This document shows positions 8,168 to 16,798 of a stretch of 64,000 nt of DNA, piece after piece. The notes under the pieces were generated by a model, which was not told the DNA's origin, did no database searches, and was given only the letters and a program-made list of their open reading frames with translations. The stretch spans positions 1 through 64,000 of the forward strand of contig NZ_JAPHAV010000012.1 of the NCBI RefSeq assembly GCF_026241335.1, in the 5' to 3' direction. Source of the DNA: Ochrobactrum chromiisoli (lineage in GTDB: Bacteria > Pseudomonadota > Alphaproteobacteria > Rhizobiales > Rhizobiaceae). A program made the position numbers and the translations under genes. Each line of letters starts with the position of its first letter. Position 1 is the stretch's first letter.

Positions 8168-9640
8168 TTATCTAATCACAAATGGATTAGCGGTCTCTCC
8201 AACTGTATCAATCCAAACTGTTTTGGTCTGAAGATAAGCTTGTATCGCCTCCTGACCGCTTTCACGTCCCACTCCACTTCTCTTGTATCCTCCAAACGGA
8301 GCCATGTAGCTGACAGCACGATATGAATTCACCCATATGGTTCCCGCTTCCAGTACGGATGCACCACGAAGAGCGCGTCCGATGTCAGCTGTCCAAAGAC
8401 CAGCCGCCAATCCGTAGGGGCTGTCATTGGCGATTGCATAAGCTTCGTCGTCGTCATCGAAAGGAATAACTGACAAGATCGGACCAAACACCTCTTCTCT
8501 TGCAATGCGCATCTGGTTGTTAACTCCAGTGAAAATACTGGGTTCTACAAACCAACCATCTGAGAGACGCGGGTCCTCGGGTACTCCACCACCCAGAACG
8601 CATTTAGCCCCTTCGTCGCGGGCGATATCAATGTAATCGAGCACTTTAGTGCGCTGAGCAGTGGTTGTTATCGGCCCGACTTGCGTCTCGGCAAGGGCCG
8701 GATTCCCGATCCGAGCAGTTGAAGCCAACTTCACCAAACCTTCGACCACTTCATCGTGAACTTTCCGATGAACGACCAAGCGAGATCCAGCGATGCAGGT
8801 CTGGCCGCTGGCCGCAAATATTCCCGAAATGGCCCCGTTTACGGCGCTCTTGATGTTGGCGTCTGGGAATACAAGATTTGCTGACTTGCCACCTAGTTCA
8901 AGCGTTACGGTTTTGAGCCCCTCGGCAGCCGCTTTGTAAACCGCGATACCACCAGGTTCACCACCGGTGAATGCGATCTTGGCAACGTCCGGATGGGATA
9001 CAAGCGGAACGCCAACTTCCAATGGCATACCCGTAACGGTATTTACGACACCCGCAGGGAAACCAGCTGCTGTGAACAATTTCACCAGCTCTAGTGTTGA
9101 AGCGGACGTATACTCGGAAGGCTTGATGACAACAGTGTTTCCGGCAGCCAGCAGAGGTGCAAGCTTCCACGTCAGCAACATGAGTGGCGAATTCCACGGA
9201 ACGATAGCTGCGATCACACCGATAGGCTCACGTTTCGTGAAGGTGAACATCCCGGGCTTGTCGATAGGAAGAACAGAACCTTCAATTTTGTCTGCAAGTC
9301 CGCCAAAATAACGATACCATTCCGGTATGTAACGCAACTGTGCGGTCATTTCCGAAATGAGCTTGCCGTTATCTCTTGTTTCAATCGCGGCTAGACGCTC
9401 CGCATTGTCCGCTATCAGATCAGCAACGCGGATCAGGAGTTTGCCGCGCGCGGAATTCGACAACCCTGACCATTCTTTCGATTTGAAGGCCTGTTTTGCG
9501 GCTGCAACGGCTTGATCAACCTCAGCTGCGTTGTTTCTGGGAATTAACGCCCACGGTTTGCCTGTAAATGGATCATAGGTTTCAAATGTTGTCCCCGATG
9601 GCAACAATTTACCAGCAACCGTGTTCTGAAATGAAATCAA
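8168..9640 (-). CDS. Aldehyde dehydrogenase family protein
   Basis: A 490-residue NAD(P)-dependent aldehyde dehydrogenase. Visible motifs: VPWNSPLML near residue 150, PSEYTSAS near 178, LELGGKSANLVF near 248 (catalytic Glu), SGQTCIAGSRLVVH near 285 (catalytic Cys), and EEVFGPILSVIPF near 390. The C-terminal FGGYKRSGVGRESG block is that of betaine-aldehyde or aromatic-aldehyde dehydrogenase-like enzymes. The start is TTG at 9640 with GGGAGG five bases upstream. It lies directly after the TPP decarboxylase genes, so its likely substrate is the aldehyde they release. Confidence 0.93.
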   Translation of the reverse strand: MISFQNTVAGKLLPSGTTFETYDPFTGKPWALIPRNNAAEVDQAVAAAKQAFKSKEWSGLSNSARGKLLIRVADLIADNAERLAAIETRDNGKLISEMTAQLRYIPEWYRYFGGLADKIEGSVLPIDKPGMFTFTKREPIGVIAAIVPWNSPLMLLTWKLAPLLAAGNTVVIKPSEYTSASTLELVKLFTAAGFPAGVVNTVTGMPLEVGVPLVSHPDVAKIAFTGGEPGGIAVYKAAAEGLKTVTLELGGKSANLVFPDANIKSAVNGAISGIFAASGQTCIAGSRLVVHRKVHDEVVEGLVKLASTARIGNPALAETQVGPITTTAQRTKVLDYIDIARDEGAKCVLGGGVPEDPRLSDGWFVEPSIFTGVNNQMRIAREEVFGPILSVIPFDDDDEAYAIANDSPYGLAAGLWTADIGRALRGASVLEAGTIWVNSYRAVSYMAPFGGYKRSGVGRESGQEAIQAYLQTKTVWIDTVGETANPFVIR

Positions 9641-9650
9641 AAGAGCCTCC

Positions 9651-10238
9651 CTAACAGGTCGCCAAACCTAGGTGCGCCCTGAATCTGTTCTTGATAAACG
9701 TTGCATCACGTGGAGGAAGCGACCGTGGCAAATTCTCCGCAGTGATTTTCAACACGAACAATCTCGGACCAATTGGCTGGCTTCTTAAACGAAGGCTCAA
9801 CTGATCCACCTCTTCCAGACTTCTCAACTCAGCGGTTTCCACAAACCCGCATGCATTGGCAACTTTATCGAGTTGAATGCCGCGTCCTGTGTGGCTGGTT
9901 TGCATCCCTGTTTCACCAAAGTGTTGATTATCTAGGACAATCACGTCAAGATTCCTGGGCCTAGCCACAGCAATAGTCGCTAATGCGCCAAACGCCATCA
10001 GCTGTTCGCCATCGCCTGTAATCACCATCACTCGTTTATCAGGCTGAGCTTGAGCAAGACCAAGGCCGACAAGCGCTGCCCCACCCATTGCACCCCATAG
10101 ATAATAATTATCATCGCGATCCCCCGCAGCATGGACATCGTAACTGGGCGATCCAAGACCGGTGACGACAAGAACTCCATTTCGATTTTCAAGGAGTTTG
10201 TTTACAGCCGCGCGACGGTCAAAAGTTGGAAGAGACAT
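9651..10238 (-). CDS. TPP-dependent 2-oxoacid decarboxylase, C-terminal (beta) subunit
   Basis: The TPP-binding half of a split thiamine-diphosphate decarboxylase, like sulfopyruvate decarboxylase ComE or the C-terminal half of phosphonopyruvate decarboxylase. The cofactor motif starts at VITGDGEQLMAFGAL and ends about 30 residues later in VIVLDNQHFGETG. Start ATG at 10238 (MSLPTFDRRAAV), 5 bp after the alpha-subunit stop; the frame continues upstream but over the partner gene. Together the two subunits equal one full enzyme of about 380 residues. Likely reaction: decarboxylation of a 2-oxoacid to an aldehyde, which the next gene's product can oxidise. Substrate unknown. Confidence 0.87.
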   Translation of the reverse strand: MSLPTFDRRAAVNKLLENRNGVLVVTGLGSPSYDVHAAGDRDDNYYLWGAMGGAALVGLGLAQAQPDKRVMVITGDGEQLMAFGALATIAVARPRNLDVIVLDNQHFGETGMQTSHTGRGIQLDKVANACGFVETAELRSLEEVDQLSLRLRSQPIGPRLFVLKITAENLPRSLPPRDATFIKNRFRAHLGLATC

Positions 10239-10243
10239 ATCAA

Positions 10244-10804
10244 TTACCACTTCTTTTTTCCCAGAAGACGCTGACCAATCAGCACAGCGATCTGTTGATC
10301 CGCCTCGAATGCCATTGTGGCGGCCTGCTCCACAACTTCGATCAGATCCTGCCCGGTTTCCGCCCGTAGAACCGTGACCCCTATGGCTTCCAGGGAGGCC
10401 TGCGTAGCCTGGCCCATTGGCACTTGCCATGGATTAAACTCTGCCCATTCACCTCGCATTGTCACAAGCATGAGAAGTGGAAAACGTCCCTGTACAGGTA
10501 GGGAAAGCATGTTGATGCAATTTCCGACGCCCGAAGACTGCATCAAGATCACGCTCCGCATTCCGCCGAGCCAAGCCCCTACGGAAAGTGCAATCCCTTC
10601 TTCTTCGGTCGTCAGTACGTTGGTGACGACTTCGTTGTCTTCACCGAATAACCTTATAAGCGTCGAATGTCCGGCATCGGGTACGTAGGACACCTGCCCT
10701 ACATCAGCAGACTTAAGAGCATCATAAAGTTCCAGCGGCCAATCCACGGATAGATCGCGTGTCGGGCGTTTCGTCTGGGCGGATATCACATCAGCGGCGC
10801 TCAA
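10244..10804 (-). CDS. TPP-dependent 2-oxoacid decarboxylase, N-terminal (alpha) subunit
   Basis: The pyrimidine-binding half of the split decarboxylase (186 residues, ComD-like). The conserved activating Glu is in the LTTEEEGIALSVGAWLGG segment near residue 68, followed by SSGVGNCINML and LVTMRGEW. The start is a TTG at 10804 with GGGGAGG six bases upstream; no ATG fits better. It is the first gene of the minus-strand operon and is divergent from the LysR gene at 10909. Known relatives act on sulfopyruvate or phosphonopyruvate; nothing else in the operon points to sulfonate or phosphonate chemistry, so a carboxylic 2-oxoacid is equally possible. Confidence 0.86.
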   Translation of the reverse strand: MSAADVISAQTKRPTRDLSVDWPLELYDALKSADVGQVSYVPDAGHSTLIRLFGEDNEVVTNVLTTEEEGIALSVGAWLGGMRSVILMQSSGVGNCINMLSLPVQGRFPLLMLVTMRGEWAEFNPWQVPMGQATQASLEAIGVTVLRAETGQDLIEVVEQAATMAFEADQQIAVLIGQRLLGKKKW

Positions 10805-10908
10805 GGCTCGCCTCCCCTGAAGAGTTATTGATAACCGCTTTATGCCTTATCAAAAATGTTTCTACATCGACCCTTTTGCACGAACAGTTATAGCGATATT
10901 GTATAGGT
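10805..10908. promoter_or_regulatory. Divergent promoter region between decarboxylase operon and LysR gene
   Basis: 104 bp separate the two divergent starts, so both promoters and any LysR site must lie here. Near the LysR start the sequence contains ATTGTATAGG (10898-10907), resembling the TTGTATA boxes found in other intergenic regions of this window. There is no clear Shine-Dalgarno sequence before the LysR ATG at 10909, so its transcript may have a very short or no leader. Confidence 0.45.
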
Positions 10909-11841
10909 ATGGATATATCGCAACTTCGAACATTGATTCATGTAGCTGAGCTCGGAAGCCTCTCCAAAGCCGCCGATCGGCTGCGTATTGCGCAACCAGC
11001 CCTGAGCAGACAAATTAGACTCCTGGAACAGGAATTAGGAGCACGGCTATTTGATCGTCATGGCCGTGGGATGATTGCAACCGAGAAAGGTCATGACGTT
11101 CTACGTCACGCTCAGCGAATTATGGCTGAGATGGAAGAGATCCGCGCGGTCGCCCAAGACGAAAATGCGCCGCTAAGGGGACATGTTTCAATCGGGATGC
11201 CTCCCACCGCTTCTGATATTCTATCGGAACCATTAGTGTCAGCCTTTCAAGATACCCATCCGGACGCGACATTACGCATAGTCAGCGCCTACTCCGGTTA
11301 CTTGCTCGACTGGCTCCATAGAGGCGATATCGATGCCGCGATCCTGTATGATCCGAAGAATGCAAGGTCGCTTCGGATCCACCCGCTTTTGGAAGAATCG
11401 CTGTTCCTCATCGGGCCCGCAGGCTTTGATCAAAAAAGGCGTCACCACATTGCTTTTAGCGAGTTGGATGGGGAACGACTACTTTTACCCAGTATCGGGC
11501 ATGGCTTGCGGTCACTTCTTGAAAAATACGCACAAGACACGGGTATTGCCCTCAACGTTAAGATTGAGGCTGACAGTTATTCAACATTGAAATCACTTGT
11601 CCAGAATAATCACGGTGTGACTGTACTTCCTTTAGCTCCGATCAGAGAGGAGCTAAATGCTGGACAACTGTGTGCAGTACCAATTGTAGACCCTATACCG
11701 GTGCGCCGCCTGATTATTTCATATCCGACGGACCGCCCTGCCTCCCGACTCGCTCGTTTCAGCGGCCAGGTAATCGCGTCCACTGTCGAAAAGCTGGTAG
11801 AAGAAGGTGTTTGGTCAGGTCGCATGCTGAAGGACATCTAA
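10909..11841 (+). CDS. LysR family transcriptional regulator
   Basis: A 310-residue LysR-type regulator. The N-terminal winged helix-turn-helix is canonical (LRTLIHVAELGSLSKAADRL, then AQPALSRQIRLLEQELGARL and FDRHGRG), followed by the periplasmic-binding-protein-like effector domain from about residue 90. It is divergent from the decarboxylase operon and upstream of the acyl-CoA dehydrogenase/CoA-transferase operon on its own strand (118 bp gap). By position it could control either; LysR regulators commonly activate itaconate-type operons and act on a divergent neighbour. Confidence 0.92.
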   Translation: MDISQLRTLIHVAELGSLSKAADRLRIAQPALSRQIRLLEQELGARLFDRHGRGMIATEKGHDVLRHAQRIMAEMEEIRAVAQDENAPLRGHVSIGMPPTASDILSEPLVSAFQDTHPDATLRIVSAYSGYLLDWLHRGDIDAAILYDPKNARSLRIHPLLEESLFLIGPAGFDQKRRHHIAFSELDGERLLLPSIGHGLRSLLEKYAQDTGIALNVKIEADSYSTLKSLVQNNHGVTVLPLAPIREELNAGQLCAVPIVDPIPVRRLIISYPTDRPASRLARFSGQVIASTVEKLVEEGVWSGRMLKDI

Positions 11842-11959
11842 TCGTTCTCTCAATGCGTAAGCTATAGCAACAGGGCATATCTGTTCTCACTTCTATTTCC
11901 TTGTCGATATGGGTGGCGAGATGTAGCTGTTGTCTCGTAATGATGAGGAGATCATGGGC

Positions 11960-13120
11960 ATGCACGTCGCAGTCGATAATTACGCTGACATTCGCGAGGC
12001 CGTTGCGAGGCTTTGCCAACGGTTTCCGGGCGAGTATTGGCGTAAAATCGATCGCGATATGGCTTACCCTACCGAATTTGTGAATGCGCTGACCGAGGCA
12101 GGATGGCTTTCGATTCTTATTCCCGAAGAGTATGGCGGATCTGGCTTGCCACTTTCTGCGGCGGCAGCCGTGCTGGAAGAAATACAACGGACAGGGTGCA
12201 ATGGCGGCGCATGTCACGCCCAGATGTATACGATGGGCACGCTTCTGAGGCACGGATCGGAAGAGCAAAAAGCACGCTATCTGCCGAAAATCGCGACTGG
12301 TGAGCTCCGCTTGCAAGCGTTCGGCGTAACCGAGCCAACCAGCGGAACGGACACTGGCGCACTTAAAACCACGGCTCGTCGGGATGGGGATGATTTTGTC
12401 ATCAACGGTCAGAAAATATGGACGAGTCGCGCAGAATACTCAGATCTCATGTTGTTGCTGGCGCGAACATCGCCTCTGATTAAGGGGATGAAAAAAACTG
12501 ACGGCCTTTCTGTTCTGATCGTCGATATGGCGCAAGCGAAGAATAATGGTCTGACAATCCGTCCTATTCGAACGATGATGAACCATGCCACGACTGAAGT
12601 TTTCTTCGACAATCTTCGCGTACCTGTATCGAACTTGATTGGCGAGGAAGGCAAAGGCTTTCGCTATATTCTTTCCGGAATGAACGCGGAGCGAATTCTG
12701 ATAGCAGCCGAATGTATTGGCGATGCAAAATGGTTTACCGAGAAATCAGTAAATTATGCCAAAGAGCGTTCGATATTTGGACGTCCGATCGGTCAAAACC
12801 AGGGTATCCAGTTCCCAATAGCGAAAGCTTATGCAAACACAAGAGCCGCTGAACTTATGGTGCATGCTGCTCTTGCTCTGTATGAAGCGGGCCAGAATCC
12901 GGGTGCTGAGGCAAATATGGCAAAAATGCTCGCCGCCGATGCGTCATTTGAGGCCGCAAATGCCTGCATTCAAACTCATGGCGGTTTCGGATTCGCTGAA
13001 GAATACGATGTCGAACGCAAATTTCGCGAGACTCGCCTCTACCAGGTCGCACCAATCTCGACCAACCTTATCCTCTCATACTTGTCCGAGCATGTTTTGG
13101 GCATGCCTCGTTCTTATTAG
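11960..13120 (+). CDS. Acyl-CoA dehydrogenase family protein
   Basis: An FAD-dependent acyl-CoA dehydrogenase of about 386 residues: FGVTEPTSGTDTGALKT and GQKIWTSRA form the FAD-binding centre, and IQTHGGFGFAEEYDVER lies near the C-terminus. The usual C-terminal YEGT catalytic Glu is replaced by QVAP, but a Glu at about residue 244 (MNAERILIAA) stands where isovaleryl-CoA and long-chain dehydrogenases hold their catalytic base. I chose the ATG at 11960, nine bases after AGGAG; ATG 11954 and TTG 11930 are alternatives. A similar gene accompanies the itaconate-degradation genes in Pseudomonas; its exact role there is unclear. It should pass electrons to ETF. Confidence 0.9.
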   Translation: MHVAVDNYADIREAVARLCQRFPGEYWRKIDRDMAYPTEFVNALTEAGWLSILIPEEYGGSGLPLSAAAAVLEEIQRTGCNGGACHAQMYTMGTLLRHGSEEQKARYLPKIATGELRLQAFGVTEPTSGTDTGALKTTARRDGDDFVINGQKIWTSRAEYSDLMLLLARTSPLIKGMKKTDGLSVLIVDMAQAKNNGLTIRPIRTMMNHATTEVFFDNLRVPVSNLIGEEGKGFRYILSGMNAERILIAAECIGDAKWFTEKSVNYAKERSIFGRPIGQNQGIQFPIAKAYANTRAAELMVHAALALYEAGQNPGAEANMAKMLAADASFEAANACIQTHGGFGFAEEYDVERKFRETRLYQVAPISTNLILSYLSEHVLGMPRSY

Positions 13121-13132
13121 GAGTAGTTTCCC

Positions 13133-13873
13133 TTGAACGTATTAATCGTTTACGCCCATCCTGAGACCAAATCTTTCAACGGTGCAATGAAGGACATAGC
13201 CGTTGCTACGCTTGAAGCAGAAGGGCACACTGTCACAGTAAGCGATCTGTACGCGATTGACTTTAATCCCGTGGCGGGCAAGGGCGATATTGTCGGCGAT
13301 CTTACCAACAACGATTTCTTCAGTCTGCCTAAAGAACAGACCTCCGCCTACGAAAATGGCAAGCTGGCACCGGACATCCAAGCTGAAATCGAAAAAGTCA
13401 GGGCAGCAGATTTTATCATTTTCCAGTTCCCGGTGTGGTGGTTTGGAATGCCAGCGATCCTTAAGGGGTGGGCAGACAGGGTCTTTGCTCGTGGCTTCGC
13501 CTATATAGCAGGCCGGAAATACGATACTGGTATGTTCAAGGGCAAGCTCGCCATGGTGGCTGCCACGACTGGAACCTCCGCAGACACATATGCGCCTGAT
13601 GGCATAGACGGCGATATCCTTACGGTGCTCTGGCCGATACACAACGGCCTTTTCAGATACAGCGGTTTTGATGTCCTTCCGCCGTTTATTGCCTACATGC
13701 CCGGACGTGTAGGCGATGACGGCAGAACCGCATATCTGGAAGCTTTTAGAAAGCGGCTCACCGAGATCGAGACAACACCTCGCTTGTTCTTCCATTCTGC
13801 CGAAGATTACGGAGCGAACGAGCGTTTGAAACCCGGAGTTCTGGCGAGATCGGGGGTACAGAGAAATGTCTGA
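13133..13873 (+). CDS. NAD(P)H dehydrogenase (quinone), flavodoxin-like fold
   Basis: A 246-residue NQO1/KefF-type flavoprotein: YAHPETKSFNGAMKD at the N-terminus is the FMN/FAD phosphate loop, and FQFPVWWFGMPAILKGWADR near residue 98 is the family signature. It reduces quinones or other acceptors with NAD(P)H in the cytoplasm. The start is TTG at 13133, nine bases after AGGAG, which itself overlaps the acyl-CoA dehydrogenase stop. It overlaps the CoA-transferase by 8 bp. Such an enzyme is not a known part of itaconate breakdown; it may deal with reactive intermediates. Confidence 0.9.
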   Translation: MNVLIVYAHPETKSFNGAMKDIAVATLEAEGHTVTVSDLYAIDFNPVAGKGDIVGDLTNNDFFSLPKEQTSAYENGKLAPDIQAEIEKVRAADFIIFQFPVWWFGMPAILKGWADRVFARGFAYIAGRKYDTGMFKGKLAMVAATTGTSADTYAPDGIDGDILTVLWPIHNGLFRYSGFDVLPPFIAYMPGRVGDDGRTAYLEAFRKRLTEIETTPRLFFHSAEDYGANERLKPGVLARSGVQRNV

Positions 13874-15011
13874 TACCAATCTGCCACTTGACGGAGTCCT
13901 CGTTGTTTCAATTGAACAAGCCGTGGCCGCTCCTCTTTGCACTCTCAAACTCGCCGACGCTGGCGCAAGAGTCATAAAAATCGAGCGTGTCGAAGGGGAA
14001 ACAGCGAGACATTATGATACTACAGTTGAAGGGGTTTCGGCTTATTTCGTCTGGTTGAATCGTGGCAAGGAGAGTGCAACTTTAGACCTGAAAAATGCCG
14101 ATGATTTAGCACTTCTGCATCGCATGTTGGAACACGCAGACGTCTTTGTTCAAAACCTCGCTCCGGGTGCCATCGACCGACTGGGCTTGTCGAAAACCGA
14201 ACTAACTGAGCGCTATCCGACGCTGATCGCCGTGAACATTGTAGGATATGGCCAAGATACGCCTGCGGCCGAAATGCGCGCCTACGATATGCTGGTCCAA
14301 GCGGAGAGCGGGCTATGCTCTGTCACCGGTTCACCTGAGACGGCCAGTAAAGTCGGCGTATCCGTGGCAGATATCGCTACCGGTATGAACGCCCACGCGG
14401 CTATATTGGAGGCCCTTCTCCAGCGTGGTCGTACAGGACGAGGACAAGTGATAGAAATCTCGATGTTCGATGGCATGGCAGATTGGATGTCTGTGCCATT
14501 GTTGCATTACGAATATGCCGATCGGGAAACGAAGCGATACGGCCTCGCTCATGCTTCTATCTATCCGTACCGCCCGTTTAATTGCTCAGACGGCAAAGCG
14601 GTGGTGATTTCGATTCAGCAAAATAGTGAATGGTATCGGCTCTGCACCAAAGTGGTCGAACGGCCCGATCTGGTTGATGATGAACGATTCAAAACCAATT
14701 CGCTTCGGGTAGCCAACCGAGAACTTCTCGATTCAGAGTTGGAGCCCGCATTCGCTTGCCTTTCCCTTGAGGAAGCAATCTCGAAATTAAATGCAGCGCA
14801 GATCGCATGGGGTCGCGTAACGAATGTGGCTGACCTGCCAAAACATCAAGCACTGCGACGAATTGAAGTGCTGTTGCCAAGTGGCAAAATTATCTCTCTC
14901 CCCCGCCCTCCGGGTTACCGGGTTCATAAAGATGGACCTCGTCAAGTACCAGCGCTGGATCGTGATACTGCGCAAATAAGAACTGAGTTCTCCGGAGCTC
15001 TCCCCGCATAA
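13866..15011 (+). CDS. Family III CoA-transferase (CaiB/BaiF), probable itaconate/C5-dicarboxylate CoA-transferase
   Basis: A 381-residue family III CoA-transferase. It shows GVLVVSIEQAVAAPLCTLKLADAGARVIKIE at the N-terminus in family register, LNRGKESATLDLK near residue 65, and the catalytic Asp in RAYDMLVQAESGL (about residue 141). The downstream MaoC hydratase and CitE lyase make the trio expected for itaconate to itaconyl-CoA to citramalyl-CoA to acetyl-CoA plus pyruvate, so this is the candidate Ict enzyme, using succinyl-CoA as donor. Mesaconate or another C5 acid is an alternative. Start ATG at 13866. Confidence 0.88.
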   Translation: MSDTNLPLDGVLVVSIEQAVAAPLCTLKLADAGARVIKIERVEGETARHYDTTVEGVSAYFVWLNRGKESATLDLKNADDLALLHRMLEHADVFVQNLAPGAIDRLGLSKTELTERYPTLIAVNIVGYGQDTPAAEMRAYDMLVQAESGLCSVTGSPETASKVGVSVADIATGMNAHAAILEALLQRGRTGRGQVIEISMFDGMADWMSVPLLHYEYADRETKRYGLAHASIYPYRPFNCSDGKAVVISIQQNSEWYRLCTKVVERPDLVDDERFKTNSLRVANRELLDSELEPAFACLSLEEAISKLNAAQIAWGRVTNVADLPKHQALRRIEVLLPSGKIISLPRPPGYRVHKDGPRQVPALDRDTAQIRTEFSGALPA

Positions 15012-15022
15012 AGGATATGAAA

Positions 15023-15856
15023 ATGGCGGAGTTCGAGAACTGGATTGGCAAGAACACCATTGCTGTGGACTTACCAACCGAGCGTCTGGTCGCAAGTTTC
15101 AGAAGTACACTAAAACCTTATCTGTTTGATGCCGATAGCGACACAATTCCTCTTGGTTTTCATTGGTGCCTCGCCCCCGTAATTGCCGATTTGGATTCAC
15201 TTGGTCGTGATGGTCACCCTGCAAAAGGCGATTTTCTCCCACCAGTTCCGTTACCCCGTCGCATGTGGGCCGCAGGAGAGCTGGCTTTTCTCAAACCACT
15301 TTGTCTTAACCAAACAGTCCAGAAACGTTCAGCGATCGAAAACATTGAAGAAAAGCAAGGTCGGACGGGAAGGCTGTGCTTCGTCACTTTAGGACACATA
15401 ATATCCTCGCTCAGCGGCGAGGCCATCCGGGAAAAACAGATACTGGTATATCGCGACGATATGAATCTCGAGCGTTCCTCATCAGCGCCTACTGAAAACC
15501 ACGCTTTGAATCCGATTTATCAAATCGAGATCGATATCAGCCCGCTAATGCTCTTTCGATATTCAGCTCTAACATTTAACGGTCATCGCATTCATTACGA
15601 TTATCCTTATGCCAGGGATGTCGAACATTACCCGGGTCTTGTAATCCATGGTCCTCTACAAGCGACGCTTCTTCTGAATATCGCTGCCAGATTCTTTGGC
15701 CGATCTCCGCAAAGTTTCACTTTTCGAGGCATTAATCCTGCAGCAGGAGTGTCTTCATTATTGTTTCGGATCGTGGCGCAATCTGGCGACAAGATTGATC
15801 TTGAAGCTGCGACTTGCGAAGGTACGATAACAATGAGAGCGAGTGCCGCATGGTGA
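15023..15856 (+). CDS. MaoC/FAS1-like dehydratase, probable itaconyl-CoA (or mesaconyl-C4-CoA) hydratase
   Basis: A double-hotdog hydratase of about 277 residues. The C-terminal half has the active-site region FRYSALTFNGHRIHYD followed by HYPGLVIHGPLQATLL, as in mesaconyl-C4-CoA hydratase and itaconyl-CoA hydratase. It should add water to the enoyl-CoA formed by the preceding CoA-transferase, giving citramalyl-CoA. I chose ATG 15023, seven bases after AAGGA, over ATG 15017, which is too close to it. It ends by overlapping the lyase gene by 7 bp. Confidence 0.88.
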   Translation: MAEFENWIGKNTIAVDLPTERLVASFRSTLKPYLFDADSDTIPLGFHWCLAPVIADLDSLGRDGHPAKGDFLPPVPLPRRMWAAGELAFLKPLCLNQTVQKRSAIENIEEKQGRTGRLCFVTLGHIISSLSGEAIREKQILVYRDDMNLERSSSAPTENHALNPIYQIEIDISPLMLFRYSALTFNGHRIHYDYPYARDVEHYPGLVIHGPLQATLLLNIAARFFGRSPQSFTFRGINPAAGVSSLLFRIVAQSGDKIDLEAATCEGTITMRASAAW

Positions 15857-16677
15857 AATTCGCCCCGCCGATAGCGCCGCTGTTCGTACCAGGCTCGAGA
15901 TCTGATCGGTTTGAAAAAGCTGATACGAGTGGCGCAGATTCAGTCATTCTGGATCTGGAAGACGCAGTAGCTCCTAAGGATAAAGATGAGGCTCGCCATG
16001 CTATCGTAGCAAAGGTAGCAGATTTTCAATCGCCCGTAATCATTCGAATTAACGCAGCCGATACTCCGTGGCACGATGCCGATGTTAGCGCAGTATCTGG
16101 ACTGCATGGGGCAACGATCATGTTGCCTAAAGCCGAACGTCCCGAGACGATCCGTCAACTCGTTGGAAAGATCGGCATAGATAAGCCCGTGATTGCCCTG
16201 ATAGAAACTGCAGTGGGTCTTTTAAACCTTTCCGAAATCCTGCAGACGAATGGTGTCGTATTAGCAGCATTTGGATCAGTTGACTTCGCTCTTGACGTCG
16301 GCTGTGAACATGATCGCATGGCTTTGGCATCTGCTCGCAGTGAAATCGTATGGCGTTCGCGCGCGGCGCGCCTCTTGCCGCCATTGGATGGTGTTTGTAC
16401 TTCCATCAAGGACAGGGAGGCATGCGTGGATGAATGCGAATATGCTGTGAAACTTGGTTTCGGTGGCAAACTCGCCATTCATCCAAGTCAGATCGACACC
16501 ATTTTCAAATCATTCAAGCCAAGCGATAGCGCTATTCGTTGGTCCAAACACGTGCTTTCACTTGAGCAGAGCGGCGGTGCCAAACAGATTGATGGCGAGA
16601 TGATAGATCGACCGTTGGTGGAGCGAGCGAGGCGGGTTCTGGAGCGAGCCAAATTGTTTGAATTGAAGCGGTCTTGA
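15850..16677 (+). CDS. CitE/HpcH family CoA ester lyase, probable citramalyl-CoA lyase
   Basis: A 275-residue TIM-barrel lyase: PLFVPGSRSDRFEKA at the N-terminus, SVILDLEDAVAPKDKDEAR, the metal-binding LIETAVGLLNL, FGSVDFALDVG, and GFGGKLAIHPSQID. These are the blocks of CitE, malyl-CoA and citramalyl-CoA lyases. In this operon it would split citramalyl-CoA to acetyl-CoA and pyruvate. The ATG at 15850 (MVKFAPP) is chosen because homologues begin just before the first beta strand. It is the last gene of the operon and converges on the proline-racemase gene. Confidence 0.9.
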   Translation: MVKFAPPIAPLFVPGSRSDRFEKADTSGADSVILDLEDAVAPKDKDEARHAIVAKVADFQSPVIIRINAADTPWHDADVSAVSGLHGATIMLPKAERPETIRQLVGKIGIDKPVIALIETAVGLLNLSEILQTNGVVLAAFGSVDFALDVGCEHDRMALASARSEIVWRSRAARLLPPLDGVCTSIKDREACVDECEYAVKLGFGGKLAIHPSQIDTIFKSFKPSDSAIRWSKHVLSLEQSGGAKQIDGEMIDRPLVERARRVLERAKLFELKRS

Positions 16678-16741
16678 CTCGTAGGCATCTTTTTGCTTTC
16701 AAAATCACCGACAAAGTTGCGCAGTTTGGGAAGAACAGACG

Positions 16742-16766
16742 TCCGACGGCATCTATGGCCGCCGGA
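16742..16766. terminator. Imperfect hairpin between convergent genes
   Basis: TCCGACGGC pairs with GCCGCCGGA (one A-C mismatch) across a short loop, followed by AATCTTTATT on the plus strand. It lies between the lyase stop and the end of the proline-racemase gene, so it could end transcription of the itaconate operon. The T-tract is weak. Confidence 0.4.
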
Positions 16767-16798
16767 TAATCTTTATTCATAACTCAACGTGTTTGTTC

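Noticed and set aside
10239..10430. N-terminal extension of the TPP beta-subunit
   Set aside because: The extra residues are Gly/Ser/Arg-rich out-of-frame translation of the alpha-subunit gene; MSLPTFDRRAAV at 10238 is the natural start.
13142..13975. 277-codon minus-strand open frame opposite the quinone reductase
   Set aside because: Antisense shadow of a gene with clear flavodoxin-fold motifs; no ribosome-binding site.
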